Assembly (NCBI RefSeq): GCF_002283555.1
Contig: NZ_MVOI01000003.1
Span: 1,228,798 to 1,292,797 of the forward strand
DNA length: 64,000 nt
Direction of reading: 5' to 3'
Source of the DNA: Rubrivirga sp. SAORIC476
Lineage (GTDB): Bacteria; Bacteroidota; Rhodothermia; Rhodothermales; Rubricoccaceae
Positions 13,015 through 21,742 of the stretch are shown here, in pieces; the stretch's first letter is position 1, and each line of letters begins with the position of its first letter. The position numbers and the translations under genes were made by a program. Under the pieces are notes generated by a model. The model was not told the origin of the DNA, made no database searches, and saw nothing but the letters and a program-made list of their open reading frames with translations.

Positions 13015-16000
13015 CTACGTCGCCGGGACGGGCGAGGGGACGAGTGGGCCGTCGGTGCCGTCGCCTGAGGCGGGCGTGCTCGCCGGCGGGCCGCTCACGG
13101 CACCGTCCGCCTCGGGCGACACGCCGCGGGCCGCAGCGATTCGCATCGCGACGCTGTCGAAGGCCGAGTACATGACCGGCACGATGACGAGCGTCAGGAA
13201 GGTCGCGAACGTCAGGCCCGAGATGATGGCCGTGCCCATCGGCCCCCAGAACTGGGTGTTCTCCGACCCGATCGAGAACGACGGGTCCAGGTCGACGATC
13301 ATGCCGACGAAGTCGATGTTGATGCCGAACGTGAGCGGGATCAGCCCGATGACGGTCGTGAACGCGGTCAGGAGCACCGGCCGGAGACGCGTCGCGCCGC
13401 CGTCCACGATGGCCTCCTGCTTGTCCTCGCCCCGTGCGCGGAGTTGCTCGACGTAGTCCACCAGCACGATGGCGTTGTTGACCACGATGCCCGCCAGCGA
13501 GATCACTCCGATGAAGGTCATCAGGCCGAACGGCGTCCGCGTCAGGATCAGGCCCAGCATCACGCCGATCAGGCTCAGGCCGACCGCGACCATGATAATG
13601 AGCGGGTTGACGACCGAGTTGAACTGCGCGATCAGGATGATGGTGATGAGCGCGAGCCCCATCAGGAGCGCCGTCGTCAGGAAGCTGAAGCTCTCTTGCT
13701 GCTCCTCGTCGGCGCCGGTGTAGGAGACCGAGTAGCCGGCCGGGATCTCCGCCAGCGTCGGGGCCAGCTCGGCCTGCACCTGGCCCAGCACGGCGGTCGC
13801 ATTCGCGCCCGGCGCGGCGTCGCCGAGGACCGTGACCACGCGTTCCTGGTCGAGCCGCGTCACCGAGCCGAGCCCGGACGACGGAACGATTCGGGCGACG
13901 GCGACCAGCGGCACCTGGATGCCCTCATTCAGGATCGTGAGGCTCTCGATCTCGCGCAGCGACTCGCGGTCTTCCTCCTGGAGGCGGACCGTCACGTCGT
14001 ACTCGTCCTTGCCGTCGCGGTACTTGCTCGCCTCGACGCCGTTGACGGCGCCGCGGACGGCCAGCGCGATCGACTGGGTGGAGAGCCCGAACGCCGCCGC
14101 CCGCTCGCGGTCGATTTCGATGCGGTACTCCGGCCGGCCGCTGTTCAGGTTGTCGCGGATGTCGACGAGCCCCTCGATGCGGCCCGCCTCGACGGCGTCC
14201 TCGAGTTGGTCCTTGAGGCGTCCGGCGATGGCCTGGATCTCGGTGAACTCGTCGCCCGAGACCTCGATGTTGACCGCGGCGCCCGTCGGCGGCCCTCCCT
14301 GGTCCTGCGTGATCGTCAGCTCGACGCCCGGGAGGCCGGTCAAGCTCTCGCGGATCCGCTGGATGGTCTCCGACGATGGCTCGGCGCGCTGGTCGTAGTC
14401 GACCATGTTCAGCGTCACGCTCGACCGCTCCGCCGAGGCGGACCCGCCCCCGAACTGGGCGTCACCGCCGACGCCGACGGAGGTGGAGATGTTGGTCGTG
14501 TTGGCCGCCGTGGCAGGCTCGCTCGCCATCAGCTCCTCGACGCGGCCGAAGACCTCCTCCGAGACCTCGTCCGAGCGCTCGATGGTCGTCCCGACGGGCG
14601 CCTCGGCCGTGATCAGAATCTGGTTCGGGTCGGTCGTCGGGAAGAACTCGACGCCCGTCGGGGCCACGAAGAAGAGCGCGATCACGCCCACCAGCGTGCC
14701 CAGCGTGGCCGTCAGCAGGCGCGCGCGGTTGTCGGTCAGCAGCAGGTACGGCGAGCCGAAGCTCGTCTGCCGCTGGTTGCGCCCGCCGAAGATCGTCCCC
14801 AGGAAGCCGAACCCCGCGATCAGGATCGGCAGCAGGAACATGCCGATGATGACCTCGATGCCCTTGATGCTCGACAGGTCGATCCGGCCCGACAGGATCA
14901 GCGGCACCAGCAGCACCGCCACGATGCCGCCGAACCAGAGCCCGGCCTTGACACTCGCCGCGCCCCCCAGGAACGCCGTCTCCAGGCTGTGGACGATGAT
15001 GCCCAGCACGCCGATGATCAGCAGGACGCCGCCGGGCGCCATCAGCAAGAAGCCCGCCGGGGCGGCCGCCGCGTTCAGCGCCGCGCCTGCGATCAGCAGC
15101 ACGAAGCCGCCCGAGAAGGCGCCCAGCGCGAACGTGTTGCGGAGCAGACCGCGCCGCATCGAGTAGTCCCGCTGGAGCATCCACCCGAGGAAGCTCCGGT
15201 AGGCGTTCGTCATACGGGGGACGGTCTTGTTCGCGAACCGCTGGTGGGCGGGCTCCAGCGCCTTCCGGTAGAGCAGCACGAGAGCCGGGATGGCGATGGC
15301 GAGGAAGATGAGAGTCTTCCAGTTCGCGATGCCCACCACCAGCGCCGTGAAGGCCGTCAGCCCGAGCGCGACCTTGCGCATCCGCGGGTCCCGACGCTTC
15401 GTCTCGGCCTTCGCGGCTCGCAGCTCCTCGTCGGTCTTGATGAAGTAGCCCGCCACGACCGGGTTGATGATGAGCGCCACGAACAGGCTCGACGTGAGCG
15501 TCACGATGAGCGTCAGCGGCATGTAGCTCATGAACTTGCCGATGATGCCCGGCCAGAGCAGCATCGGGGCGAAGGCCGCGACAGTGGTCGCCGTGGAGGC
15601 CGCGACGGCCAAGCCCACCTCGGCGGTGCCCTTGCGCGCGGCTTCCCACCGTCCATAGCCCTCCTCCCGGAAACGGTAGATGTTCTCGATGATCACCACC
15701 GCGTTGTCGACCAGCATCCCGAGCGCGATGATGAGCGAGAACAGGATGATGAAGTTCAAGGTCTGGCCCATGACCGAGAACACGAGGAAGCTCAGGAACA
15801 TCGAGAGCGGGATCGCGAGCCCCACCAGCGCCGCGTTGCGGACGCCCAGGAAGAACAGCAGCACCGCGATCACGAAGAGGATGCCTGCGATGATGTTGTT
15901 CTCCAGGTCCTTGACCAGGATGTCGACCTGCTCCGACTGGTCGCCCGTGAGCACGTAGCTCGTCCCGGTCGGGAAGGTGAAGGCCTCGATGGTCTCCTCG

Positions 16001-16944
16001 ACGCCATCGACCACCTCGATGATGTTCTCGCCGACCGACTTCTTGACGTTGAGCCGGATGACCTGCAGGTTCTCGGCGTTCTCGACCGGCTGCCACTGGC
16101 CGTCCTCGTCCTCGCGCTGGAGCACGTCGAGGCGGGCGTAGCTGGAGCGGTCCTTGTAGCCGAACGTCACGTCGGCCACGTCGCGGACGTAGACCGGCGT
16201 CCCGCCAGGGCTCTTGACCACGAAGTCCAGGATCTCGTTCGGGTCGTCGAACTCGCCGTTGACGCGGACGAGGTAGTTCTCCGGCCCGACGTCCACCGAG
16301 CCACCCGGGATGTTGGTGTTCTCCGTCTGGATCGCACTCACCAGGTCGTTGATGGACAGGTTGTAGCCCTGCAGCGCGGCCAGGTCCACGTTGATCTGGA
16401 CCTCGCGCTCCAGGCCTCCCAGCAGGTCCACGTCCGAGACGCCCGGCACCGACTCGATCTCGTCCTGCAGCTCCTCCGCCGTCGCGCGGAGCGAGGTCAG
16501 CGAGCCGTCGGTGAGGAGGTTCACCGTGACGACGGGGAAGTCGGCGAAGTCGATGTCGGAGACGATGGGCTCCTCGACGTCGCTCGGGAACTCGGTCTTG
16601 GCCAGGTCGACAGACTCGCGCACCTCACGGGAGGCCTCGTCGATGTCCTTGTCGGGGAAGAACTCCGCGATGACCGTCGAGACGCCCTCGGTGGACGTGC
16701 TCCGGACCTCGTCCAGCCCGGTGATGGTGGCCACCTCGCGCTCGATCTCCTGCGTGATGATCGACTCGACGTCGTCCGGGCTGGCGCCGGGGTAGATGGT
16801 CGTGACCACGATGGTCGCGAACTCGATCTGCGGCTGGCTCTCCTTCGGCAGCGACACGTACGAGACGAGCCCGCCGATGCTGAGCGCGATCGTCAGCACG
16901 ACGATGGCCGTCCGGTTGGAGATCGCGAAGTCGGTGATTTTCAT
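13015..16944 (-). CDS. RND efflux pump inner-membrane transporter
   Basis: A 1309-residue RND (AcrB/HAE-like) transporter, about 250 residues longer than usual. The N-terminal TM1 (M-K-I-T-D-F-A-I-S-N-R-T-A) is followed by the first periplasmic porter domain and TM4 with L-V-D-N-A-V-V-I-I-E-N (Asp about 412, proton relay). TM10 has G-I-V-V-N-N-A-I-V-L-V-D-Y. Between the TM6 and TM7 equivalents (about residues 500-755) is an extra stretch with a charged linker and five or six added hydrophobic segments. The cytosolic C-terminus is Pro/Ser/Gly-rich. It is last in the TetR-TolC-adaptor-pump run and should export drugs, bile-like compounds or metals by proton antiport. The start is preceded by heptad repeats instead of a Shine-Dalgarno. 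Confidence 0.92.
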   Translation of the reverse strand: MKITDFAISNRTAIVVLTIALSIGGLVSYVSLPKESQPQIEFATIVVTTIYPGASPDDVESIITQEIEREVATITGLDEVRSTSTEGVSTVIAEFFPDKDIDEASREVRESVDLAKTEFPSDVEEPIVSDIDFADFPVVTVNLLTDGSLTSLRATAEELQDEIESVPGVSDVDLLGGLEREVQINVDLAALQGYNLSINDLVSAIQTENTNIPGGSVDVGPENYLVRVNGEFDDPNEILDFVVKSPGGTPVYVRDVADVTFGYKDRSSYARLDVLQREDEDGQWQPVENAENLQVIRLNVKKSVGENIIEVVDGVEETIEAFTFPTGTSYVLTGDQSEQVDILVKDLENNIIAGILFVIAVLLFFLGVRNAALVGLAIPLSMFLSFLVFSVMGQTLNFIILFSLIIALGMLVDNAVVIIENIYRFREEGYGRWEAARKGTAEVGLAVAASTATTVAAFAPMLLWPGIIGKFMSYMPLTLIVTLTSSLFVALIINPVVAGYFIKTDEELRAAKAETKRRDPRMRKVALGLTAFTALVVGIANWKTLIFLAIAIPALVLLYRKALEPAHQRFANKTVPRMTNAYRSFLGWMLQRDYSMRRGLLRNTFALGAFSGGFVLLIAGAALNAAAAPAGFLLMAPGGVLLIIGVLGIIVHSLETAFLGGAASVKAGLWFGGIVAVLLVPLILSGRIDLSSIKGIEVIIGMFLLPILIAGFGFLGTIFGGRNQRQTSFGSPYLLLTDNRARLLTATLGTLVGVIALFFVAPTGVEFFPTTDPNQILITAEAPVGTTIERSDEVSEEVFGRVEELMASEPATAANTTNISTSVGVGGDAQFGGGSASAERSSVTLNMVDYDQRAEPSSETIQRIRESLTGLPGVELTITQDQGGPPTGAAVNIEVSGDEFTEIQAIAGRLKDQLEDAVEAGRIEGLVDIRDNLNSGRPEYRIEIDRERAAAFGLSTQSIALAVRGAVNGVEASKYRDGKDEYDVTVRLQEEDRESLREIESLTILNEGIQVPLVAVARIVPSSGLGSVTRLDQERVVTVLGDAAPGANATAVLGQVQAELAPTLAEIPAGYSVSYTGADEEQQESFSFLTTALLMGLALITIILIAQFNSVVNPLIIMVAVGLSLIGVMLGLILTRTPFGLMTFIGVISLAGIVVNNAIVLVDYVEQLRARGEDKQEAIVDGGATRLRPVLLTAFTTVIGLIPLTFGINIDFVGMIVDLDPSFSIGSENTQFWGPMGTAIISGLTFATFLTLVIVPVMYSAFDSVAMRIAAARGVSPEADGAVSGPPASTPASGDGTDGPLVPSPVPAT

Positions 16945-16972
16945 TGCAGTGTTGCGTGTTTCGTATTGCGTG
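16945..16972 (-). repeat. Degenerate heptad run abutting the RND pump start
   Basis: Read on the coding strand, the 28 bases directly before the ATG divide into four heptamers: CACGCAA, TACGAAA, CACGCAA, CACTGCA. Two are identical. This matches the perfect heptad arrays found directly before aroK, truA and sufE in this window, though four degenerate units could be chance. No AGGAGG-like site is present. Confidence 0.45.
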
Positions 16973-17016
16973 TCTCGGTGAAGCGGCTACGTGCTCTCGG
17001 GCAGACCACGCAACAC
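16949..17016 (-). promoter_or_regulatory. 10-bp inverted repeat in the adaptor-pump spacer
   Basis: GTGTTGCGTG (16949-16958) and CACGCAACAC (17007-17016) are perfect inverse complements. A second near-copy, GTATTGCGTG (16963-16972), differs by one base. In the transcript the upstream arm can therefore pair with either of two downstream arms, one of which occupies the ribosome-binding position of the pump gene. It may be a translational control element or an mRNA-processing site. Confidence 0.4.
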
Positions 17017-17026
17017 ACCACACGCA

Positions 17027-18373
17027 CTACTCCTCCCGGACGGCCGCCGCGGTGGGCCGGGCCGCGGACTCGCCGGACGACCCGGTGCGGGACCGCGCGG
17101 CGGCCACCTCGCGGGTTTCGGTCACGCGGACGCGCTCACCCTCGGTGAGCGAGCCGGCGCCCGAGACGATGATCCGGTCGCCCGCGGCGACGCCGGATCG
17201 GATCACGACAGTCTCGCCCGCATTCGGACCCAGCTCGACGACGCGCCGGGTGGCGACGGCGCCGGACGAGTCCTGCGTGACGATGAACACGCTCGTGCCG
17301 CGCTCGTCGCGCACGATGGCCTCGGTCGGCACCACGATCACGTTCTCCAGGATGGAGCGCGTCACGTCCATGCGGACCACCATCGACGGCTTCAGCGACC
17401 GGTCGGCGTTCTCGACGGCGACCTCGATCGGGAACGTCCGCGAGCCCTCGTCGATGGCGAGGCCGACGAACGAGACGCGCCCGCCGCGTGCCTCGACGGC
17501 GTAAGCGTTGGGCGAGACCTGGACCTGCGTGCCCTGCTCGATCTCGCCGGCGTAGCGCTCCGGCACGCCAGCCGTCACCTTGACGTTGCCCGCGCCCACG
17601 AGCCGGACGACCGGCTGACCGGGCGAGGCCAGCTCGCCCGGCTGCTGGAGCCGCGCCTCGACGACCCCCGAGAAGGGCGCCACGATGCGCGTGTTGGCGA
17701 GCTGGCTCTGAGCGCTCGCCACACCCGCCGAGGCGGCGGCGGTCTGCGCCTGCGCCGCGTTGACGCCCTCCCGGGCCGCGCGGAGCTGACCCTGCGCCTG
17801 CGCGATCCCTGCGTCGGCCTGGGCGACCTGCGCGCGGGCCTGCGCCAGCTGCGTCTCGACGCTCCGGAACTCCAGCGCCGACAGGATCGAGTCGCGGAAG
17901 AGGGGCGCCTGGCGGCGATACTGGTCCTGGGCGAGGTCGAGCTGGGCCTGCGCCGCGGCGCGCTGGGCACGGGCGGCCTGCAGGCCCGCCTCGGCACCGG
18001 CGACGGACGCCTCAGCCTGGGCGACGCCCGCGCGGCCCTGCGCCACGCCCGCCTGGGCCTGGCTGACGCCCGCCCGCTGTCCGGTCGCGCGCACCTGGGC
18101 GACCGTCTGCCCGGCACGCACGAAGGTGCCGACCGGCGCCACGTACGTCAGCGTGCCCGGCACGTCCGGCGAGAGCAGCGCGTCGTTGTCGGCGTCGACG
18201 GTGCCGGTCAGCTCGATGGTGTCCTCGAAGTAGCCGGGGTCGGCGACGACCACCTCCACGGGGATGGAGCGGTCGGCGGGGGCCTCGGCCTCGGCGGCCT
18301 CGTCGGCGCCGGGCTGGCACGCGGCGAGCGTCAGCCCGAGGGCGAGCAGGGAGAGGGGGGCGAAGTGTCGCAT
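17027..18373 (-). CDS. RND efflux periplasmic adaptor (membrane fusion) lipoprotein
   Basis: A 448-residue membrane fusion protein. The signal peptide ends in the lipobox L-A-A-C (Cys about 18), so it should be lipid-anchored in the periplasm. After the first barrel/lipoyl half comes an unusually long Ala/Gln-rich hairpin (about residues 85-220, many A-Q-A and G-V-A-Q-A repeats) that makes the coiled coil reaching TolC. The second lipoyl half (I-V-A-P-F-S-G-V-V) and beta-barrel/MP domains follow. ATG 18373 is preferred to an upstream in-frame start because the signal peptide starts there. It lies between the tolC-like and pump genes. Confidence 0.9.
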   Translation of the reverse strand: MRHFAPLSLLALGLTLAACQPGADEAAEAEAPADRSIPVEVVVADPGYFEDTIELTGTVDADNDALLSPDVPGTLTYVAPVGTFVRAGQTVAQVRATGQRAGVSQAQAGVAQGRAGVAQAEASVAGAEAGLQAARAQRAAAQAQLDLAQDQYRRQAPLFRDSILSALEFRSVETQLAQARAQVAQADAGIAQAQGQLRAAREGVNAAQAQTAAASAGVASAQSQLANTRIVAPFSGVVEARLQQPGELASPGQPVVRLVGAGNVKVTAGVPERYAGEIEQGTQVQVSPNAYAVEARGGRVSFVGLAIDEGSRTFPIEVAVENADRSLKPSMVVRMDVTRSILENVIVVPTEAIVRDERGTSVFIVTQDSSGAVATRRVVELGPNAGETVVIRSGVAAGDRIIVSGAGSLTEGERVRVTETREVAAARSRTGSSGESAARPTAAAVREE

Positions 18374-18453
18374 GGGGAGTCGCAGGACAGAGACGGGGTC
18401 TCGGAAGGAGCGTCGGAGGGGCACGGCGTGCCGTGCCCGGTCGGGGTGGACCG

Positions 18454-20133
18454 TCAGTCGGAGCCGATGGTGGGGACGGGCGAGATCACCGTCGGCGCCT
18501 CGGAGGGCGGCACGGTGTCAATGGCGGTCGGGGCGATGGTGCCCGTGGCGCGCTCGTAGGCGCTCCGCGCGACCAGCGCGTCGTAGACCGCCTGCAGGTA
18601 GTTGAGGCGAGCGAGGTCGAGGTTCTGGCTCGACACGCGCACGTCGAGTTGGCTGGCGACGCCCTCCGCGAGGCGGGCCGAGGCGAACGCGAACGCCGTC
18701 TCGGCCGTCTCGACAGTCCGCGACTGGGCCGAGAGCCGCTGGCGCGCGCTCTCCAGCTGGCGGACGGCCGCAGCCACCTCCAGCGCCGCTGCGTTGCGGG
18801 CCTGCTCCAGTTGGATCGACGCCTGGTCCACCGCGATCTGGTTCTGCTGGATCTGGCGACGCGTCTGGAAGCCGTCGAACAGCAGCCAGTTCATCCGCAG
18901 CCCGACCGTCAGGCTGGGCTGCCAGTACGCGTCCGAGAAGAAGCCCGTCGAACCCGACTCGAAGGTGAACGGGTCGGCCGGGTCGGGGTTGGTGAGGAAG
19001 CTGCGGTCGTCCGGCACGTTGCCGTTGTAGCCCGCGTTGACGAACGCGCTCAGGCTCGGGTACAGGCCCGCCTTGGTGATGTCGCGCTGGACCTCGTTGA
19101 GGCGGACGGCCAAGGCCGCCTGCTGCACGTCCGGCCGGAGGTCGAGCGCGCGCGCCGAGGCGGCGGCCAGCCCGACCGTCTGGAACAGCGCGCCCTCCGG
19201 CGGCGCCAGCTCGCCGACGAGCACGACCGGGGAGTCGACCGGCAGGCCGAGCGTCAGCAGAAGCTGGTCGCGGGCGCTCTCGGCGGCGGCCTCGGCCGTC
19301 ACGACGGCCGTCCCGGCGTTGGCGAGGTCCACCTCGGCGTTGAGGCGCTCCAGCACTGGCCGGACGCCCTGCGCCACCAGCTGCGACGACTCGCCGAACG
19401 TCTCGCGCGAGCGCTCCAGCGACGCCCGCTGCACGGCCGCCTGCTGCTCGGCGAGGAGCGCCTGGTAAAACGCCTGCCGCGTCTGGTCGATCGTCTCGTC
19501 CTCGCGCTGGGCCACCGCCGCCTCGTTGATCTCGACCAGGGAGCGCGCGCCTCGCACTGCCGCGAGCGCCGTGCCCGAGTAGATCGGCTGCGTCAGAGAG
19601 ATCGTGTTCGTGAACTGGTTGTCGGTGCCGAACGGGTTGCTGGACCCGTCGCTCGCCACGAAGCCCGCCGCCGACTGCCCCTCGCTGACGCGCCGGTTGT
19701 ACTCGGCCAACGAGATCGGCTGCGTCGCCGGGTCGTCGTCGGTGCGCGCCTGCTCGTTGTAGGCCAGCCAGCCGATGGCGCCGAGGCCGCTGAAGATGTT
19801 GCCCGCCGACGAACCAGCGAACGGGTTCGCCTGGACCACGTTGCGCGCGAACTGGCTCGTCGCGTCGACGCGCGGCAGGAGTTGGCCGTAGGCCCCGCGG
19901 ACCTGCGAGCGCGCCGTCTCGGTGTCGAGCCGCGCCAGGCGGATCGCGTAGGCCCGCTCCAGGGCGATCTGGATCGCGTCGTCCAGCGTCAGGCGGAGCG
20001 TCTCGCCCCCCGGCTGGGCCGGAGGCAGATAGACGCCCGCCACGATCGCGGAGTCGCCCGCGGTGTCGGACTGGGCCGAGGCGGCCACCGAGGCGAGCGC
20101 GAGGGCGAGGAGGGAAAGGAGTCGCAGCGTCAT
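18454..20133 (-). CDS. TolC-family outer-membrane efflux channel
   Basis: A 559-residue protein with a signal peptide (cleavage near V-A-A-S-A-Q) and two OEP (TolC) repeats rich in Ala/Gln coiled-coil helices, e.g. E-Q-A-R-N-A-A-A-L-E-V-A-A-A-V-R. Regions of beta-strand character such as S-L-T-V-G-L-R-M-N-W-L-L-F-D-G-F mark the outer-membrane barrel; the L-F-D-G motif is typical of the family. Its ATG overlaps the TetR stop by 4 bp (ATGA), so regulator and channel are coupled. It forms the outer exit duct for the adjacent adaptor and pump. Confidence 0.92.
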   Translation of the reverse strand: MTLRLLSLLALALASVAASAQSDTAGDSAIVAGVYLPPAQPGGETLRLTLDDAIQIALERAYAIRLARLDTETARSQVRGAYGQLLPRVDATSQFARNVVQANPFAGSSAGNIFSGLGAIGWLAYNEQARTDDDPATQPISLAEYNRRVSEGQSAAGFVASDGSSNPFGTDNQFTNTISLTQPIYSGTALAAVRGARSLVEINEAAVAQREDETIDQTRQAFYQALLAEQQAAVQRASLERSRETFGESSQLVAQGVRPVLERLNAEVDLANAGTAVVTAEAAAESARDQLLLTLGLPVDSPVVLVGELAPPEGALFQTVGLAAASARALDLRPDVQQAALAVRLNEVQRDITKAGLYPSLSAFVNAGYNGNVPDDRSFLTNPDPADPFTFESGSTGFFSDAYWQPSLTVGLRMNWLLFDGFQTRRQIQQNQIAVDQASIQLEQARNAAALEVAAAVRQLESARQRLSAQSRTVETAETAFAFASARLAEGVASQLDVRVSSQNLDLARLNYLQAVYDALVARSAYERATGTIAPTAIDTVPPSEAPTVISPVPTIGSD

Positions 20134-20837
20134 GCGTCGGGGGACGGGGCGTCGACGGCGGGCGTCAGAAGCCCGTCGAAGAGGACGGTCGTGATGAACT
20201 CGGCGGTCGTGGCCGAGTCGAGCGGCGGCAGGGTGGGGAGCCCGGCCGGCGCGCAGTCGTGGGCGGCGTGGGCCATCAGGAGCCCCCGCACGTTGCCGAT
20301 GAGGAGGTGGGCGACGGGCAGCGCGGGCAGCGCCCGGAGCGCCCCGCTGTCCACGGCGCGCTCGACGGCACCGGCGACGGCAGCCGTGAACGTGGCGAAC
20401 AGCTGGAGCACCTCCGCCATCCGGTCCGGGTCGTGGAAGGCGCGCGGCCCCTCGGTCATGAAGAGACGCAGCACCGAGCGGTTGCTCTCGAAGTGCGCGA
20501 GGAGACCGTGGATGAAGTCGCGGAAGGCCTCGCGGGCGTCCTCGCGCGTGCCGAGCGGACGGTCGGCAGGAAGCGTCGCCTCGACCACACGGTGGAGGCC
20601 CTCGACGACGCGCTCCTCGAAGAGGGCGTGGTAGAGTTCCTCCTTGCCGCCGGGGAAGTAGTTGTAGAGCGTCCCCTTGCCGAACTCGGCGCGGTCGGCG
20701 ATCTCATCGAGCGTGGCCCCCTCGAAGCCCTTCTCCCCGAACACGGCGAGCGCTGCGTCCAACATCGCCAGGCGGCGTGCCAGCCGCTCGCGCTCGCGAC
20801 GGCTGGGGACGGCAGAGAGAGGGGACGAGATCTCCAA
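20130..20837 (-). CDS. TetR-family transcriptional regulator
   Basis: A 235-residue regulator. The N-terminal helix-turn-helix (about residues 20-65) reads F-G-E-K-G-F-E-G-A-T-L-D-E-I-A-D-R-A-E-F-G-K-G-T-L-Y-N-Y-F, a very typical TetR DNA-binding domain; the remainder is an all-helical ligand pocket. The start appears to be TTG 20837, as the next ATG would cut into the first helix. It is the first gene of the efflux operon and probably represses it, binding the palindrome 23 bp upstream. The inducing ligand is unknown, likely a pump substrate. Confidence 0.9.
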   Translation of the reverse strand: MEISSPLSAVPSRRERERLARRLAMLDAALAVFGEKGFEGATLDEIADRAEFGKGTLYNYFPGGKEELYHALFEERVVEGLHRVVEATLPADRPLGTREDAREAFRDFIHGLLAHFESNRSVLRLFMTEGPRAFHDPDRMAEVLQLFATFTAAVAGAVERAVDSGALRALPALPVAHLLIGNVRGLLMAHAAHDCAPAGLPTLPPLDSATTAEFITTVLFDGLLTPAVDAPSPDA

Positions 20838-20859
20838 GATGAACGACGAGTGCAGGAGG

Positions 20860-20873
20860 TGACCGATCAGTCA
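20860..20873 (-). promoter_or_regulatory. Probable TetR operator
   Basis: The 14-bp near-palindrome TGACCGATCAGTCA differs from its reverse complement only at positions 5 and 10. It sits 23 bp upstream of the regulator's start, in the short AT-richer promoter region of the efflux operon. Its size and position fit a TetR autoregulatory operator. A second, weaker inverted repeat, AACCAGGG...CCCTGGTT (20881-20888 and 20910-20917), lies just upstream. Confidence 0.55.
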
Positions 20874-20941
20874 CTTTTGGAACCAGGGCGTCAGTACGGC
20901 CGCTCAAGTCCCTGGTTTCGCGGACGGGGTTAAGACAAAAA

Positions 20942-20970
20942 GAAGGGCCTCTGACTGACAGAGGCCCTTC
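20942..20970 (-). terminator. Intrinsic terminator of the dehydrogenase operon
   Basis: A perfect 12-bp stem (GAAGGGCCTCTG / CAGAGGCCCTTC) with a 5-nt loop, followed on the minus strand by TTTTTGTCTT. It lies 83 bp beyond the stop of the small dehydrogenase subunit and insulates it from the TetR operon promoter downstream. Confidence 0.9.
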
Positions 20971-21052
20971 ATGTGTGCGTCCGATGGACGCGCGGCGCAG
21001 CGTCTCCACGCCCTCCCAACCTTCTCCGAGGCCGACCGCCTCGGCGTCTGCG

Positions 21053-21676
21053 TCAGACCGTCCGTGCGGCGAAGGCGTTGGCGTCGTCCGGGCAGCCCGT
21101 CCACTCGGTCCGCGCGACGTTGCCGAGGTAGCCCAGGTCCTCGATGCCCTGCGGGCTGGAGAAGTAGCCCGTGGCGACGTAGTTACGGAAGAGGCTGAAG
21201 AACGACACGCCCGCCTCGTCCGCCGGGGTGGCGGACTCCGGGTACGCGATCCGGTCGAGCAACTGCCGCTGCTGGTCGTCGGAGGCCTCTACGAAGGACG
21301 CCGCGCCGAGATCGCGCGCCTCGGCGTCGAGCCAGGCCAGGCCTCCGCGGATCAGCGTCTGTCGGTTGGTGGGGTCACCGAGGAGTTCGTCCGTCATCAC
21401 CCAGTCGATCAGTTCGGGCGTGCCGGTCTCAGCCGCGCTCGGCCCCCGCTCGTCGGCGGGGATCACGATCCCGGCCAGCGTGCGGACGGTCTCGAACTCG
21501 TGGGGCGTGAAGAACGTCGGCGCCGCGCCGACGGCGGGCTGCATGGCTCCCCCGCTCGCCGCGTGCCGCATGGCCGACCCGGCTACGTCCTCGCCCCGAC
21601 AGGCGGATAGCAGCGCAGGAGCCGCCGCGACGACGGCGAGCTTGCGGAGGGCGTCGCGGCGGGAGATCGGAGGCAT
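21053..21676 (-). CDS. Gluconate 2-dehydrogenase subunit 3-like protein
   Basis: A 207-residue periplasmic protein of the gluconate 2-dehydrogenase subunit 3 family. The N-terminus carries a twin-arginine-type signal (S-R-R-D-A-L-R-K-L) followed by a hydrophobic stretch and a lipobox-like L-L-S-A-C, so it is probably a Tat-exported lipoprotein that carries its flavoprotein partner out. The body has the conserved T-L-A-G-I-V-I-P-A-D and W-V-M-T-D-E-L segments. ATG 21676 is chosen over one 11 codons upstream because the Tat motif follows it directly. It is 66 bp behind the GMC subunit gene; that spacer holds a CCGCCTCGG/CCGAGGCGG hairpin. Confidence 0.82.
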   Translation of the reverse strand: MPPISRRDALRKLAVVAAAPALLSACRGEDVAGSAMRHAASGGAMQPAVGAAPTFFTPHEFETVRTLAGIVIPADERGPSAAETGTPELIDWVMTDELLGDPTNRQTLIRGGLAWLDAEARDLGAASFVEASDDQQRQLLDRIAYPESATPADEAGVSFFSLFRNYVATGYFSSPQGIEDLGYLGNVARTEWTGCPDDANAFAARTV

Positions 21677-21709
21677 GAGAACGCGGGCAGGATCGGAAGG
21701 ACGAGACAT

Positions 21710-21731
21710 CCCGCCTCGGCACCGAGGCGGG
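21710..21731. repeat. Palindromic CCGAGGCGG-family element
   Basis: CCCGCCTCGG (21710-21719) and CCCGCCTCGG on the other strand (21722-21731) form a 10-bp stem with a two-base centre. It is the most complete palindromic copy of a nonamer that recurs across the window's spacers. Here it separates the two dehydrogenase subunit genes. Confidence 0.6.
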
Positions 21732-21742
21732 CCGGGCGGCGG

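Noticed and set aside
13444-17148. Plus-strand open frame over the RND pump
   Set aside because: Antisense shadow; the pump's motifs on the minus strand are unambiguous.
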